A program made the position numbers and the translations under genes. DNA of 64,000 nucleotides from Sphingomonas pokkalii (GTDB taxonomy: Bacteria > Pseudomonadota > Alphaproteobacteria > Sphingomonadales > Sphingomonadaceae): assembly GCF_003096275.1 (NCBI RefSeq), contig NZ_QENQ01000001.1, positions 3,990,009 through 4,054,008 of the forward strand, given 5' to 3'. The notes under the pieces are model-generated. The model worked only from the letters and a program-made list of their open reading frames with translations. It was not told the DNA's origin and did no database searches. Below are positions 54,905 to 62,775 of this stretch, piece after piece (position 1 is the first letter of the stretch; each line of letters starts with the position of its first letter).

Positions 54905-55000
54905 CGTCATCCCGGCGAAAGCCGGGATCCATTCGCCACTACGCTGGGGCTGGCGCCGCGACGGTGCCCCCCATGGATTCCGGCTTTCGCCGGAATGACG
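54905..55000. repeat. Inverted pair of REP-like units
   Basis: Two 28-nt units face each other: 54905-54932 and, inverted, 54973-55000. They match at 26 of 28 positions. Each contains a short hairpin (CCGGC-GAAA-GCCGG). The 40 bp between them are unremarkable. The GTCATyCCGGCGAAAGCCGG type of unit is a frequent REP-like sequence in alphaproteobacterial genomes; only this pair occurs in the window. Confidence 0.8.
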
Positions 55001-55125
55001 ATGGGTGGGGGACGGGCTTCCGCCACTTATCCACCAACCCCGCGCCAACCCGCGCCGAACCGACCGCACCCGCCCTTGCGGCCCTGCCCCCTCGGGAGTA
55101 AGTTCGCGTCCTGTTCCCGGGAGAT

Positions 55126-56535
55126 ATGGTGTTGGATCCGTTCGTCGTTGCTTTCGTGATGGTTGCCCTGGTGGCGGGCGTGGTGGTCGGTTGGCTGATC
55201 GGCGCGCGCGGCACGAGCGAGGCGCGGGCCGAAAGCGCTCGGCGCGAGGCTGATTTCAAGGCCGCGATCACCGATCTCGCCATGGCCGAGGAGCGCGTGG
55301 CGCAGCTCCCCCGCCTGCGCGAGGAAGCCGCGATGTTTCGCAACGAGCGCGATGCCGCCCGCATCGAGCTGGCCGAGCTCAAGGCCAAGGCGGGCTCGTT
55401 CGAGGAGCGGCTCGCCGAATTCGTCAATGCCCGCGAGGTGATGGCCGGCCAGTTCCGCGAACTCGCCTCGACCATGCTCGGTGAGACGCAGCGCGCCTTT
55501 CTCGAACGCGCCGAGGCGCGCTTCCATCAGGCGGGCGAGAAGAGCGAGGAGCGGCTGCGCACCTTGCTCCAGCCGATCGACACCACGCTCAAGCGCTATG
55601 AGGAAGGGCTGCAGCGCGTCGAGAAGGACCGCAGCGACAGCTATGGCCAGCTGCGCGAGGCGATCAGCGCCGTGCAGGCCGGGCTGGGCGAAACGCGCGC
55701 GGAAACCTCCAAGCTGGTCAATGCCCTGCGCGCCGCACCCAAGACCCGCGGCCGCTGGGGCGAGCAGCAGTTCCGCAACCTGATCGAGATTGCCGGGCTT
55801 TCCGGCCATGTCGATTTCGCGGCGGAGGTTTCGGTCACCACCGAGGACGGCATGCTGCGGCCGGACTTCATCATCCGCCTGCCGGGCGACCAGCAGCTGA
55901 TCGTCGACGTGAAGTGCGTGCTCGACGGCTATCTCCAGGCGGCGGAGGCGACCAGCGCCGAGGAGCGCACCGCGGCGCTGAAGGCCCATGCGAAAGCGAT
56001 GAGCACCCATGCCGACGCGCTGTCGCGCAAGGCCTATTGGGCGCAGTTCGAAAAGGCGCCGGACTTCGTGATCATGTATATCCCCGGCGACAATTTCCTG
56101 TCGAGCGCGCTGGAAGTGGACATGGAGCTGTGGGAGCGCGCCGCGCGCAACCGGGTGATCATCGCCGGCCCCTCGGCCTTCCTGCCGCTTGCCCGCACCG
56201 TGGCGGCGATGTGGCGCCAGCAGAAGCTGACCGAGGATGCCCGCGAAGTCGGCAAGCTGGGCAAGGAACTCTACGAGCGGCTGGCGACGGCGGCGGGCCA
56301 CCTCAAGCGCGTCGGCGGCGGGCTGAACAGTGCGGTGGAGAATTACAACAAGTTCGTCGCGAGCTTCGAAGGCCGGGTGATGGTCTCCGCGCGGCGCTTC
56401 CAGGCGCTCAACGTGGATACCGGCAACAGCGCGCTGGACGCGATCGACACGGTCGACGTGATCGCGCGGGCACCGACGGCGGAACTGCCGGCGCCCGAGG
56501 GGGGCGAGGTGGAGGAAGCGGCTGCGGCGGAGTGA
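55126..56535 (+). CDS. rmuC: DNA recombination protein RmuC
   Basis: RmuC family, a predicted nuclease limiting DNA inversion/recombination. The 469-residue protein has an N-terminal membrane helix (FVVAFVMVALVAGVVVGWLIG), a coiled coil (about 30-150) and the RmuC nuclease-like core (TRGRWGEQQFRNLIEIAGL, RPDFIIRLPGDQQLIVDVKC with the acidic/Lys residues). ATG at 55126 follows CGGGAG. The ATPase gene starts 6 bp after the stop. Confidence 0.95.
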   Translation: MVLDPFVVAFVMVALVAGVVVGWLIGARGTSEARAESARREADFKAAITDLAMAEERVAQLPRLREEAAMFRNERDAARIELAELKAKAGSFEERLAEFVNAREVMAGQFRELASTMLGETQRAFLERAEARFHQAGEKSEERLRTLLQPIDTTLKRYEEGLQRVEKDRSDSYGQLREAISAVQAGLGETRAETSKLVNALRAAPKTRGRWGEQQFRNLIEIAGLSGHVDFAAEVSVTTEDGMLRPDFIIRLPGDQQLIVDVKCVLDGYLQAAEATSAEERTAALKAHAKAMSTHADALSRKAYWAQFEKAPDFVIMYIPGDNFLSSALEVDMELWERAARNRVIIAGPSAFLPLARTVAAMWRQQKLTEDAREVGKLGKELYERLATAAGHLKRVGGGLNSAVENYNKFVASFEGRVMVSARRFQALNVDTGNSALDAIDTVDVIARAPTAELPAPEGGEVEEAAAAE

Positions 56536-56541
56536 GGAGGC

Positions 56542-57291
56542 ATGGTGCGGTATCGACACACGACGTTGCCGCCGCCCTATCTCAAGCGCGTCTGGCTAGA
56601 CGGCGAAGCCGAGATCGATCGTAGAGTCTATCCCTGGTGCCTGCCGCTGTTCCGGGGCGACTTCTCGCTCGAATTTGACGTGCCCGTCACCATCATTGCG
56701 GGCGAGAACGGCGTCGGGAAGTCGACGCTGTTAGAGGCCATCGCCGTGCTCGCTGGCTTCGATGAGGCCGGCGGCGGCCCCGGCCATCGTGCGGTCGATC
56801 ATAGTCGTGCGCTGGAGAGCAGCGGCGGCGCGCTTGTCTCGGCGCTGAAGGCGAGCTGGTTGCCCAAGATCGGTCAGGGCTGGTTCTTTCGCGCAGAAAG
56901 CCTCTTTTCCGTTGCCCGGTATCTCGATGACGCGGGCAGCCGCTCGGCCGACTTTCTCTCGCATTCGCATGGGGAAGGGTTTCTTCGCCTGTTTGAGGAG
57001 CGTTGCGCCCGGCCGGGGCTTTTTCTGTTCGACGAACCCGAGTCCGCACTGTCGCCGTTGCGGCAGTTCGATTTCCTCAAGCTGCTTAGGCGTATCCAGT
57101 CGGTCGGGCAGGCGCAGGTCATCATGGCGACGCACTCGCCGATCCTGATGGCGCTGCCCCAGGCGCGGCTCTTGGGTATGGGCAAATACGGCATCGACCC
57201 GGTCGAATTGGAGGACACACCGCACTTCCGTATCCAGCGCCAGTTTGCTTTCGATCCGCATGGCATGGTGCGCGATATGCTGGAGGAGTAA
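56542..57291 (+). CDS. Predicted AAA/ABC-type ATPase (COG3910-like)
   Basis: A 249-residue stand-alone ATPase: Walker A GENGVGKST (54-62), signature-like SHGEGF, Walker B LFLFDEPES, and the switch His in MATHSP. The order and the short connecting region match predicted ATPases of the COG3910 kind, whose function is unknown. The ATG at 56542 is only one base after AGGAGG, so GTG at 56545 may be the real start. It follows rmuC closely and may be co-transcribed. Some relatives occur near defence genes, but nothing here supports that. Confidence 0.85.
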   Translation: MVRYRHTTLPPPYLKRVWLDGEAEIDRRVYPWCLPLFRGDFSLEFDVPVTIIAGENGVGKSTLLEAIAVLAGFDEAGGGPGHRAVDHSRALESSGGALVSALKASWLPKIGQGWFFRAESLFSVARYLDDAGSRSADFLSHSHGEGFLRLFEERCARPGLFLFDEPESALSPLRQFDFLKLLRRIQSVGQAQVIMATHSPILMALPQARLLGMGKYGIDPVELEDTPHFRIQRQFAFDPHGMVRDMLEE

Positions 57292-57339
57292 CGTGTCGAT
57301 CATTCCACAATGACGACCTTCATCCAGTAAGGAAGATGC

Positions 57340-57543
57340 GTGCCGCGCCACGAGCACGAGCACCGGCACCAGCGACTTCCCGTCGCGCCCGGCCAGCAGC
57401 AGCCGGCCGCGATAGCTCTGGCGGACCGCCAGGCGGCGGTGGGGCAGCGCGAGCAGGGGCTTTTGTTGGGCGTTCAGCGACGCCGAGCAAGCCCGGCAGG
57501 TGGTGATCCCGCCGTCGGTGGTAAGAGTTGCCACGCGCTGCCC
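57340..57543 (-). pseudogene. Remnant of a META-domain protein gene
   Basis: The minus frame over 57361-57540 reads TLTTDGGITTCRACSASL..., then HRRLAVRQSYRGRLLLAGRD and GKSLVPVLVL. This matches the C-terminus of the intact META-domain protein at 59720-60154 (LTTGGLITSRRGC, DQRLAVRQSHRGRLILTARD, GRTLVLV). The N-terminal part and a start are missing, so it is a 5'-truncated, probably non-functional duplicate. The rest of the 57292-57602 gap holds nothing recognised. Confidence 0.7.
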
Positions 57544-57602
57544 CGTAGTTGCCGCCCTGCGCGGTGGAGCGTGTTTAGCCGCTGATCGGCGGGCTGCCTC
57601 GC

Positions 57603-58553
57603 TCAAAGACATCCCAACCCTGCCAGCGTCGCCCGCACCGCCTCGGCCAGCGGGGTATGCGGTTCGCTGCCCAGTTCGGCGAGCAGGCGGTTGTTGGTCA
57701 GGCGTACCGGCTGTTCCCACAGATAGCGCATCTCCATCAGCTCGCGGGCGGTGACCAGGAAGGGCGCGGCGAGGCGGAGTTGCCACCAGGCCAGGGGGCG
57801 GATCGGTATGGCGGGGTCACCCAGTGCACGGACGATCGCGTTTGGCATCTCCCGCCCGTCCGCATCCCAATGGCCGCCCATGTGGAAGCGCGCGAAATCG
57901 GCGAGGCCGGGGCGGTCGAGCAGGCGCGCCATCGTCTCGGCGACATCGGGCAGATAGGCCCATTGATGCCCCACTCCATTCGCGCCCGGCTGCCGGACGA
58001 CGCGGGGGCGCTTGCCGGCCGCGCCGATCAGCCCTTGCGAGAACCAGTTGTTCGCCGCGCCGGGCCCGAAATAATCGCCGGCGCGGACGATCAGCGCCCG
58101 CACCTCGCCGGCATCGGCGGCGTCGCGCAGCCGCATCTCCATCGCGACGCGGATGGCCCCCTTGCGCGTGCTCGGTCGTTGCGGGGCTTCCTCGCCGATC
58201 GTGGGGAAGACGTCCGGCCCGAAATTATAGACCGTGCCCGGCAGCAAGATCCGCGCTCCCGCGCCGCGCGCGGCGGCGATGCTGTTTTCCAGCATCGGCA
58301 GCACCAGCTTGTCCCAATCGCGATAGCCGGGCGGGTTCACGGCATGGACGATCACCGCCGCACCATGGGCGGCGGCGGAAACCGCCCCGGCATCCATCGC
58401 GTCGCCGATCATTCGTTCGCAGGCAGCGGGCAGCGGCGCGGTCGCCGTGCGGGTGAGCGCACGCACCCGCCAGCCCCCCGCCGTCAGTCGTTGCAGCATC
58501 GCGCCGCCGATGCCGCCAGTCGCGCCCAGGATCAGTGCCGTTCGTGTCGTCAT
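57603..58553 (-). CDS. NAD(P)-dependent epimerase / nucleoside-diphosphate-sugar epimerase family
   Basis: A 316-residue atypical SDR. It has the Rossmann loop LILGATGGIGGAML (8-21) and VNPPGY-type cofactor contacts; a YxxxK pair is not clearly in place, so it may be a reductase or epimerase of divergent type. The gene is divergent from a LysR-type regulator over a 94-bp gap, the usual arrangement for a regulated target. Confidence 0.88.
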   Translation of the reverse strand: MTTRTALILGATGGIGGAMLQRLTAGGWRVRALTRTATAPLPAACERMIGDAMDAGAVSAAAHGAAVIVHAVNPPGYRDWDKLVLPMLENSIAAARGAGARILLPGTVYNFGPDVFPTIGEEAPQRPSTRKGAIRVAMEMRLRDAADAGEVRALIVRAGDYFGPGAANNWFSQGLIGAAGKRPRVVRQPGANGVGHQWAYLPDVAETMARLLDRPGLADFARFHMGGHWDADGREMPNAIVRALGDPAIPIRPLAWWQLRLAAPFLVTARELMEMRYLWEQPVRLTNNRLLAELGSEPHTPLAEAVRATLAGLGCL

Positions 58554-58603
58554 GTCGCGTCGCCTTGCTGAGGAAGTGCAGCGAAGATGGCAGGTGACCA
58601 GAC

Positions 58604-58647
58604 ATACGGAAATTGCCGAATGGTGTGGGTATGCTATACGGAAATCG
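58604..58647. promoter_or_regulatory. Direct repeat in the epimerase-LysR divergent promoter
   Basis: ATACGGAAATTG (58604-58615) and ATACGGAAATCG (58636-58647) are repeated 32 bp apart (three helical turns) in the gap between the divergent genes. The second copy touches the LysR start codon. Candidate LysR regulator binding sites. Confidence 0.55.
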
Positions 58648-59535
58648 ATGAATAGTGAGCCGAGCTGGGACGTCTATCGAAGCTTTGCCGCGGTCCTGCG
58701 GGAGGGGTCGCTTTCGGCCGCCGCGCGCGTGCTGGGGATGACGCAGCCGAGCATCGCCCGGCATATCGATGCGTTGGAGGCGACGATCGGGGGGGCGCTG
58801 TTCATACGCTCGCAGCGCGGGCTTTCGCCGACCGATCGGGCGCTGGCGCTGCAACCCCATGCCGAGGCGCTGGCGGCAGCGGCATCGGCCTTGCGGCGCG
58901 GCGGCAGCGGAAGGCCCGATGCGGCGGAGGGCGTGGTACGGATCAGCGCCAGCGAGGCGGTGGGGGTGCGGCACCTGCCGCCGATCCTCACGGCGCTGCG
59001 CCGGGCAAATCCCGCGATCACGATCGAGCTGTCGCTCTCCGATCAGGTCGACGATCTGTTGCAGCGCCGGGCGGATATCGCGGTGCGGATGACGGCGCCG
59101 GCACAGCAGGCGCTGGTGGCGAAGCGGGTGGGGGCGGTGCGGCTCGGTTTCCATGCGCATCGCGACTATCTGGCGCGGCGGGGGGAGCCGCGGGCCCTGG
59201 AGGATCTGGCCCGGCACGACCTGATCGGCTTCGATACGGAAACCGTCTTCATCCGTGCGGCGATGCGGCATCTGCCGGGGATCGATCGATCGATGTTCGC
59301 GCTGCGGGTGGATCAGGATGCCGCGCAGTTCGCGGCGATCTGCGCCGGGTTCGGGATCGGCATCTGCCAGATCCAGGTGGCGCAGCGCGAGCCGTCGCTG
59401 GTGCGGGTGCTGGAAGACGCGCTCGATCTGCCGCTGCCAATGTGGATCGTGATGCACCAGGACCTGCGGCGCGGTGCGCGCTACCGCGTGGTATTCGATG
59501 CGCTGGCCGACGGCCTGGCGCGGATCGGGCGCTAA
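58648..59535 (+). CDS. LysR-family transcriptional regulator
   Basis: A 295-residue LysR-type regulator: N-terminal winged helix (WDVYRSFAAVLREGSLSAAARVLGMTQPSIARHIDALE) and a periplasmic-binding-type effector domain (about 85-295, VRISASEAVGVRHLPPIL, ADIAVRM). ATG at 58648; a longer frame upstream is a shadow of the epimerase gene. It probably controls the divergent epimerase gene and itself. Confidence 0.94.
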   Translation: MNSEPSWDVYRSFAAVLREGSLSAAARVLGMTQPSIARHIDALEATIGGALFIRSQRGLSPTDRALALQPHAEALAAAASALRRGGSGRPDAAEGVVRISASEAVGVRHLPPILTALRRANPAITIELSLSDQVDDLLQRRADIAVRMTAPAQQALVAKRVGAVRLGFHAHRDYLARRGEPRALEDLARHDLIGFDTETVFIRAAMRHLPGIDRSMFALRVDQDAAQFAAICAGFGIGICQIQVAQREPSLVRVLEDALDLPLPMWIVMHQDLRRGARYRVVFDALADGLARIGR

Positions 59536-59680
59536 AGCGAGATGGCATGATGTTGCATCGCCGTGATTGGCCTGCGCCGTTCGTCTGCTAGGAACATTGC
59601 GCAGCGCGGGCTGGTGGCCCGTGCAAGCGGTGCGACGACGTCCGGCGGATGGCCTCGGGGTAACCGCGCGGCAGTGGGCC

Positions 59681-59704
59681 GATGTTGCCCCGTGGGGCAA
59701 CATC
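59681..59704. terminator. Perfect hairpin between LysR and META-domain genes
   Basis: GATGTTGCCCC (59681-59691) and GGGGCAACATC (59694-59704) form an 11-bp inverted repeat with a 2-nt centre between convergent genes, 15 bp after the META-gene stop. No T-run on either side. It may serve as a bidirectional transcript end. Confidence 0.45.
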
Positions 59705-59719
59705 ATGTCATCTCGCTCT

Positions 59720-60154
59720 CTAGGTGGCGCGGACCAGCACCAGGGTCCTGCCGTCGCGCGCGGTGAGGATCAGCCGCCCACGATGGCTCTGGCGCACCGC
59801 CAGTCGCTGGTCGAGCAGGTCGAGCAGCACCTTTTCCTGCCGCATCAATTGCGGCGAACAGCCGCGGCGGGAGGTGATCAGCCCGCCGGTGGTGAGATGC
59901 CCGCGCTCCACCCGAAAATTGCCGCCGAGGGTGTTGCAGCCGGTGTTGCCGCTGATCCGAACGTCTGCCAGCGCCAGCCGCGCGCCGCTGCCGCGCACCA
60001 CGGGGCGGCCGGCAATACCGGTGATGCGCCACTGGCCGAGCAGCGGCTGCGCCGCCGCATCGATGGGCAAGGGCGCCGTGGACTGCGCTCCCGCCGGCAC
60101 CGCGGCGACCAGCGTCAACGCGACGGCCAGCGCAACGCGGGCGCGTTCAGCCAT
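59720..60154 (-). CDS. Exported META-domain (HslJ-like) protein
   Basis: A 144-residue exported protein with a signal peptide (MAERARVALAVALTLVAAVPAGA) and a META/DUF306 domain: LLGQWRITGIAGRPVV, SGNTGCNTLGGNFRVE, LTTGGLITSRRGC with the typical cysteines. Related HslJ is heat-induced and linked to novobiocin resistance. The start ATG at 60154 overlaps the methyltransferase stop by 8 bp; a longer frame beginning MKYATSSG is less likely. A truncated copy lies 2 kb away (57340-57543). Confidence 0.85.
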   Translation of the reverse strand: MAERARVALAVALTLVAAVPAGAQSTAPLPIDAAAQPLLGQWRITGIAGRPVVRGSGARLALADVRISGNTGCNTLGGNFRVERGHLTTGGLITSRRGCSPQLMRQEKVLLDLLDQRLAVRQSHRGRLILTARDGRTLVLVRAT

Positions 60155-60950
60155 GCCGGAACTGGTTGCGTACTTCATAGGCCATCACCGCCGTTGCCAC
60201 AGCCGCATTGAGGCTGTCCGCCTTGCCGAGCATGGGGATCTTTACCAGAAGATCGCAGGCCTGTTCCATATGCGGCGGCATCCCCTGCGCCTCGTTGCCG
60301 GTGAGCAGGAAGGTGGGGGCGGCATAGCGCGGCGCCTGATAGTCGTGGCTGGTATCGAGGCTGAGGCCGACAAGCTGGCCGGGGCCGGCGCGCAGCCAAG
60401 GCTCGAACTCCTCCCAGCGGGCGCGGGCGACCGGCACGGTGAACAAGGCGCCCATGCTTGCGCGTACCGCTTCGACCGAGAAGGGATCAACGCAATCGTC
60501 GAGCAGGATCAGCCCGCCTGCGCCCACCGCGTCGCCGGTGCGCAGGATGGTGCCGAGATTGCCGGGATCGCGCAAGCGCTCGGCGACCAGCCAGATCGGC
60601 GCGGTGCTGCGATCGATCGCGGAAAGCTCCAGCGCGAATTCGGGATAGACGCCGACGACCGAACCGGGATTGTCCTTGCCGGAGAGCTTGGAAAGGATGT
60701 CGGCATTGGTCTCGATCGCCTCGCCGCCTTGGGCCTCGGTGGCGGCGACCAGCGGCGCGACAAGCGGGTGGCGGGCGCTTTCGGCGGTATAGAAGAGATA
60801 GTCGGGAATCCGGCCGGCCTCGCGCGCTTCGGTGAGGATGCGCAGCCCCTCGGCCAGGAACAATCCCTCTTCGCGGCGATGGCGCTTGTCGCGCAGGTTG
60901 CGCATCCGCTTGATCAGCGGGTTGGAATAGGCAGTGATTTCGCGTGGCAT
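60147..60950 (-). CDS. TrmH/SpoU-family RNA 2'-O-methyltransferase
   Basis: A 267-residue SPOUT methyltransferase. It has the N-terminal substrate-binding domain (KRMRNLRDKRHRREEGLFLAEG) and the three SpoU motifs: RDPGNLGTILRT, LTGNEAQGM and ADSLNAAVATAVMAYE, which form the knotted SAM site. The target (23S rRNA or tRNA) cannot be chosen from sequence alone. It overlaps the META gene by 8 bp. Confidence 0.93.
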   Translation of the reverse strand: MPREITAYSNPLIKRMRNLRDKRHRREEGLFLAEGLRILTEAREAGRIPDYLFYTAESARHPLVAPLVAATEAQGGEAIETNADILSKLSGKDNPGSVVGVYPEFALELSAIDRSTAPIWLVAERLRDPGNLGTILRTGDAVGAGGLILLDDCVDPFSVEAVRASMGALFTVPVARARWEEFEPWLRAGPGQLVGLSLDTSHDYQAPRYAAPTFLLTGNEAQGMPPHMEQACDLLVKIPMLGKADSLNAAVATAVMAYEVRNQFRHG

Positions 60951-60984
60951 TGCGACGCTATAGGATGGGATGGGAGCGGGGGCT

Positions 60985-61108
60985 ACTGCCTAGCCCCCCA
61001 CTCCAGGGAAGGGGTTTGGGGTGAGGCAATGTCTCACAGGGACCAACAGGCGTTCTGGTACCCCACCACCCTCAACCCTCCTGCAAGAAGGAGGGGGTTG
61101 AGGAAGGA
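60985..61108 (-). repeat. Second copy of the dispersed intergenic repeat
   Basis: In the ptsH-trmH gap. Read on the minus strand it matches the left part of the element at 690-780, best in the 28-nt core 61058-61031 versus 734-761 (24 identities; CCAGAACG.. then TGTTGGT and GTGAGAC). The three-way-junction part of the first copy is absent. Its start is a hairpin of its own. Both copies sit between same-strand genes. Confidence 0.8.
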
Positions 61109-61381
61109 TCACTCCTCGTTGAACCGCGCTTCCACCAGCTCGACCAGCGCCTGGACCGCGCCTTCCGCGCCTTCGCCTTCGGCGGAAATCGTGATCGTGT
61201 CGCCCTTGGCGGCGCCCAGCATCATCAGATCGAGGATCGAAGTACCGGCAGCGCTGTTGCCGTCCTTCTCCACGGTAAGTTCGCAAGGCTGGGTGCTGGC
61301 CAGCGTGACAAAGGCCATGCTGGCGCGGGCATGGAGCCCACGGCGGTTCTCGATGGTTACGGTGCGGCTGGTACGGCTCAC
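61109..61381 (-). CDS. ptsH: PTS phosphocarrier protein HPr (NPr-like)
   Basis: HPr passes phosphate between EI and EIIA proteins. The 90-residue protein has the phospho-His17 in GLHARAS and the regulatory Ser48 in GTSILDLMMLGA, equivalent to His15 and Ser46. The start is GTG at 61381, overlapping the EIIA stop by 4 bp. In alphaproteobacteria without sugar permeases this is part of a regulatory phosphorelay. ptsI and hprK are not in the window. Confidence 0.95.
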   Translation of the reverse strand: MSRTSRTVTIENRRGLHARASMAFVTLASTQPCELTVEKDGNSAAGTSILDLMMLGAAKGDTITISAEGEGAEGAVQALVELVEARFNEE

Positions 61382-61785
61382 GCGGCGGCTTCTCCCAGAA
61401 CCTCCGAGGCGATGGTGATATATTTGCGGCCCGCGTCCCGGGCGGCGGCCACAGCCTCGGTTACCTTCATCGTCGTGCGGGCGCTGCCGAGCCGGATCAG
61501 CATCGGCAGGTTGATGCCGGCGATCACTTCGATCTTGCCCGCTTCCATCAGCGAAATGGCGAGGTTCGATGGGGTGCCGCCGAACAGATCGCTGAGCACG
61601 ATCACGCCCTTGCCCGAATCGACGGCGGCGATGGCGGCCTTAATATCGGCGCGCCGTGTCTCCATATCGTCCTCGGGGCCGATGCAGATCGCGGCGACCT
61701 GCTTCTGGCTTCCCACCACATGCTCCATCGCGACGACGAACTCTTCTGCGAGCCGTCCGTGTGTCACGAGTACCAACCCGATCAT
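61378..61785 (-). CDS. PTS EIIA of mannose/fructose type
   Basis: A 135-residue EIIA-Man domain protein with the active His9 in VLVTHGRLA and the conserved SDLFGGTPSNLA. No membrane domains are present, so it acts in the regulatory PTS with HPr. It overlaps rapZ upstream and ptsH downstream by 4 bp each. Confidence 0.95.
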   Translation of the reverse strand: MIGLVLVTHGRLAEEFVVAMEHVVGSQKQVAAICIGPEDDMETRRADIKAAIAAVDSGKGVIVLSDLFGGTPSNLAISLMEAGKIEVIAGINLPMLIRLGSARTTMKVTEAVAAARDAGRKYITIASEVLGEAAA

Positions 61786-62726
61786 CTTTTCTCTCCGCCC
61801 CCTTGTGTCGTCACCGGCGCTCCCTCCAGCGAGTCCTGCGGCGCGGTTTGCAAGTCGCGATGGGTCACCGTGGGGGAAAATCCCGCTGCACGCAACCGGC
61901 GCGCCACGCGCTCCGCGACATGGACCGAACGATGCCGCCCGCCCGTACAGCCGAAAGCGATAGTGACATAGGATTTTCCTTCCGCCTGATAGCGCGGCAG
62001 CAGCAGCAACAGCAGCGATTCGATCTGCTCCATGGCTGCATCATAGGCTGGATCGGCGGCGATATAGGCGGAAACATCCGCGTCCCGTCCCGTGCCGGGG
62101 CGCAATTCCGGATCCCAGTGCGGATTGCGCAGGAAGCGCATGTCGAGCACCAGGTCGGCGTCGCGCGGCAGTCCGCGGGAAAAGCCGAAAGACGTGATGC
62201 TGAAGGTCGTCTTGCCGGTGCCGTCGGTGGAAAAGATCGCCCGGATCGCCTGGGCCAGCGCATTGGCGGTCATGTCCGTCGTATCGATCAGCCGGTTCGA
62301 CCAGCGCCGCAGCGGCCCCAAAAGCTCGCGTTCGCGGGCAATGCCGTCCACGGCGGGGCGATCCTGTGCCAGCGGGTGGCGGCGCCGGGTTTCCGAAAAG
62401 CGGCGGACCAGTTCGGCACCCGAGCATTCGAGAAACAGCGTGCCGACGTCGTGCCCCTGTTCCTCGCGCAGCTTCTTGATACGCTGGACGATGCTTTCGG
62501 GATCGAAGCCGCGGGTCTGGGTGCCGATGCCCAACGCCAGCGGTCGCTGATCGTCGCCGTCCGCGCTCTCGGCGGGTGCCGTATCGAGCAGGCGGTTCAG
62601 CAGCAGCAGCGGCAGATTGTCCACCACTTCCCAGCCGAGATCCTCCAGCGTGCGCAGCACCGTCGATTTCCCCGCGCCGGACATGCCGGTGACGAGAAGG
62701 ATATGCTTCGGACGACGCGGGTTCAT
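61782..62726 (-). CDS. rapZ: RNase adapter protein RapZ
   Basis: RapZ binds nucleotides and, in enterobacteria, guides RNase E to small RNAs. The 314-residue protein has Walker A GMSGAGKST (14-22), EVVDNLPL and the conserved C-terminal FGCTGGRHRSVHVAE. The ATG at 62726 gives MNPRRPKHILLVTG; a GTG at 62741 would add five residues and cannot be excluded. HPr kinase usually sits next to it in alphaproteobacteria but is missing here. Confidence 0.94.
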   Translation of the reverse strand: MNPRRPKHILLVTGMSGAGKSTVLRTLEDLGWEVVDNLPLLLLNRLLDTAPAESADGDDQRPLALGIGTQTRGFDPESIVQRIKKLREEQGHDVGTLFLECSGAELVRRFSETRRRHPLAQDRPAVDGIARERELLGPLRRWSNRLIDTTDMTANALAQAIRAIFSTDGTGKTTFSITSFGFSRGLPRDADLVLDMRFLRNPHWDPELRPGTGRDADVSAYIAADPAYDAAMEQIESLLLLLLPRYQAEGKSYVTIAFGCTGGRHRSVHVAERVARRLRAAGFSPTVTHRDLQTAPQDSLEGAPVTTQGGGEKR

Positions 62727-62775
62727 GCCATTGGATTCCACAGGATGGCGGGCCGGAGGGAACGGGCCGGGCGGT

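Noticed and set aside
57122..57786. Minus-strand frame through the end of the ATPase gene
   Set aside because: Part of it is the META-gene remnant; the rest is the shadow of the ATPase gene, so it is not one gene.
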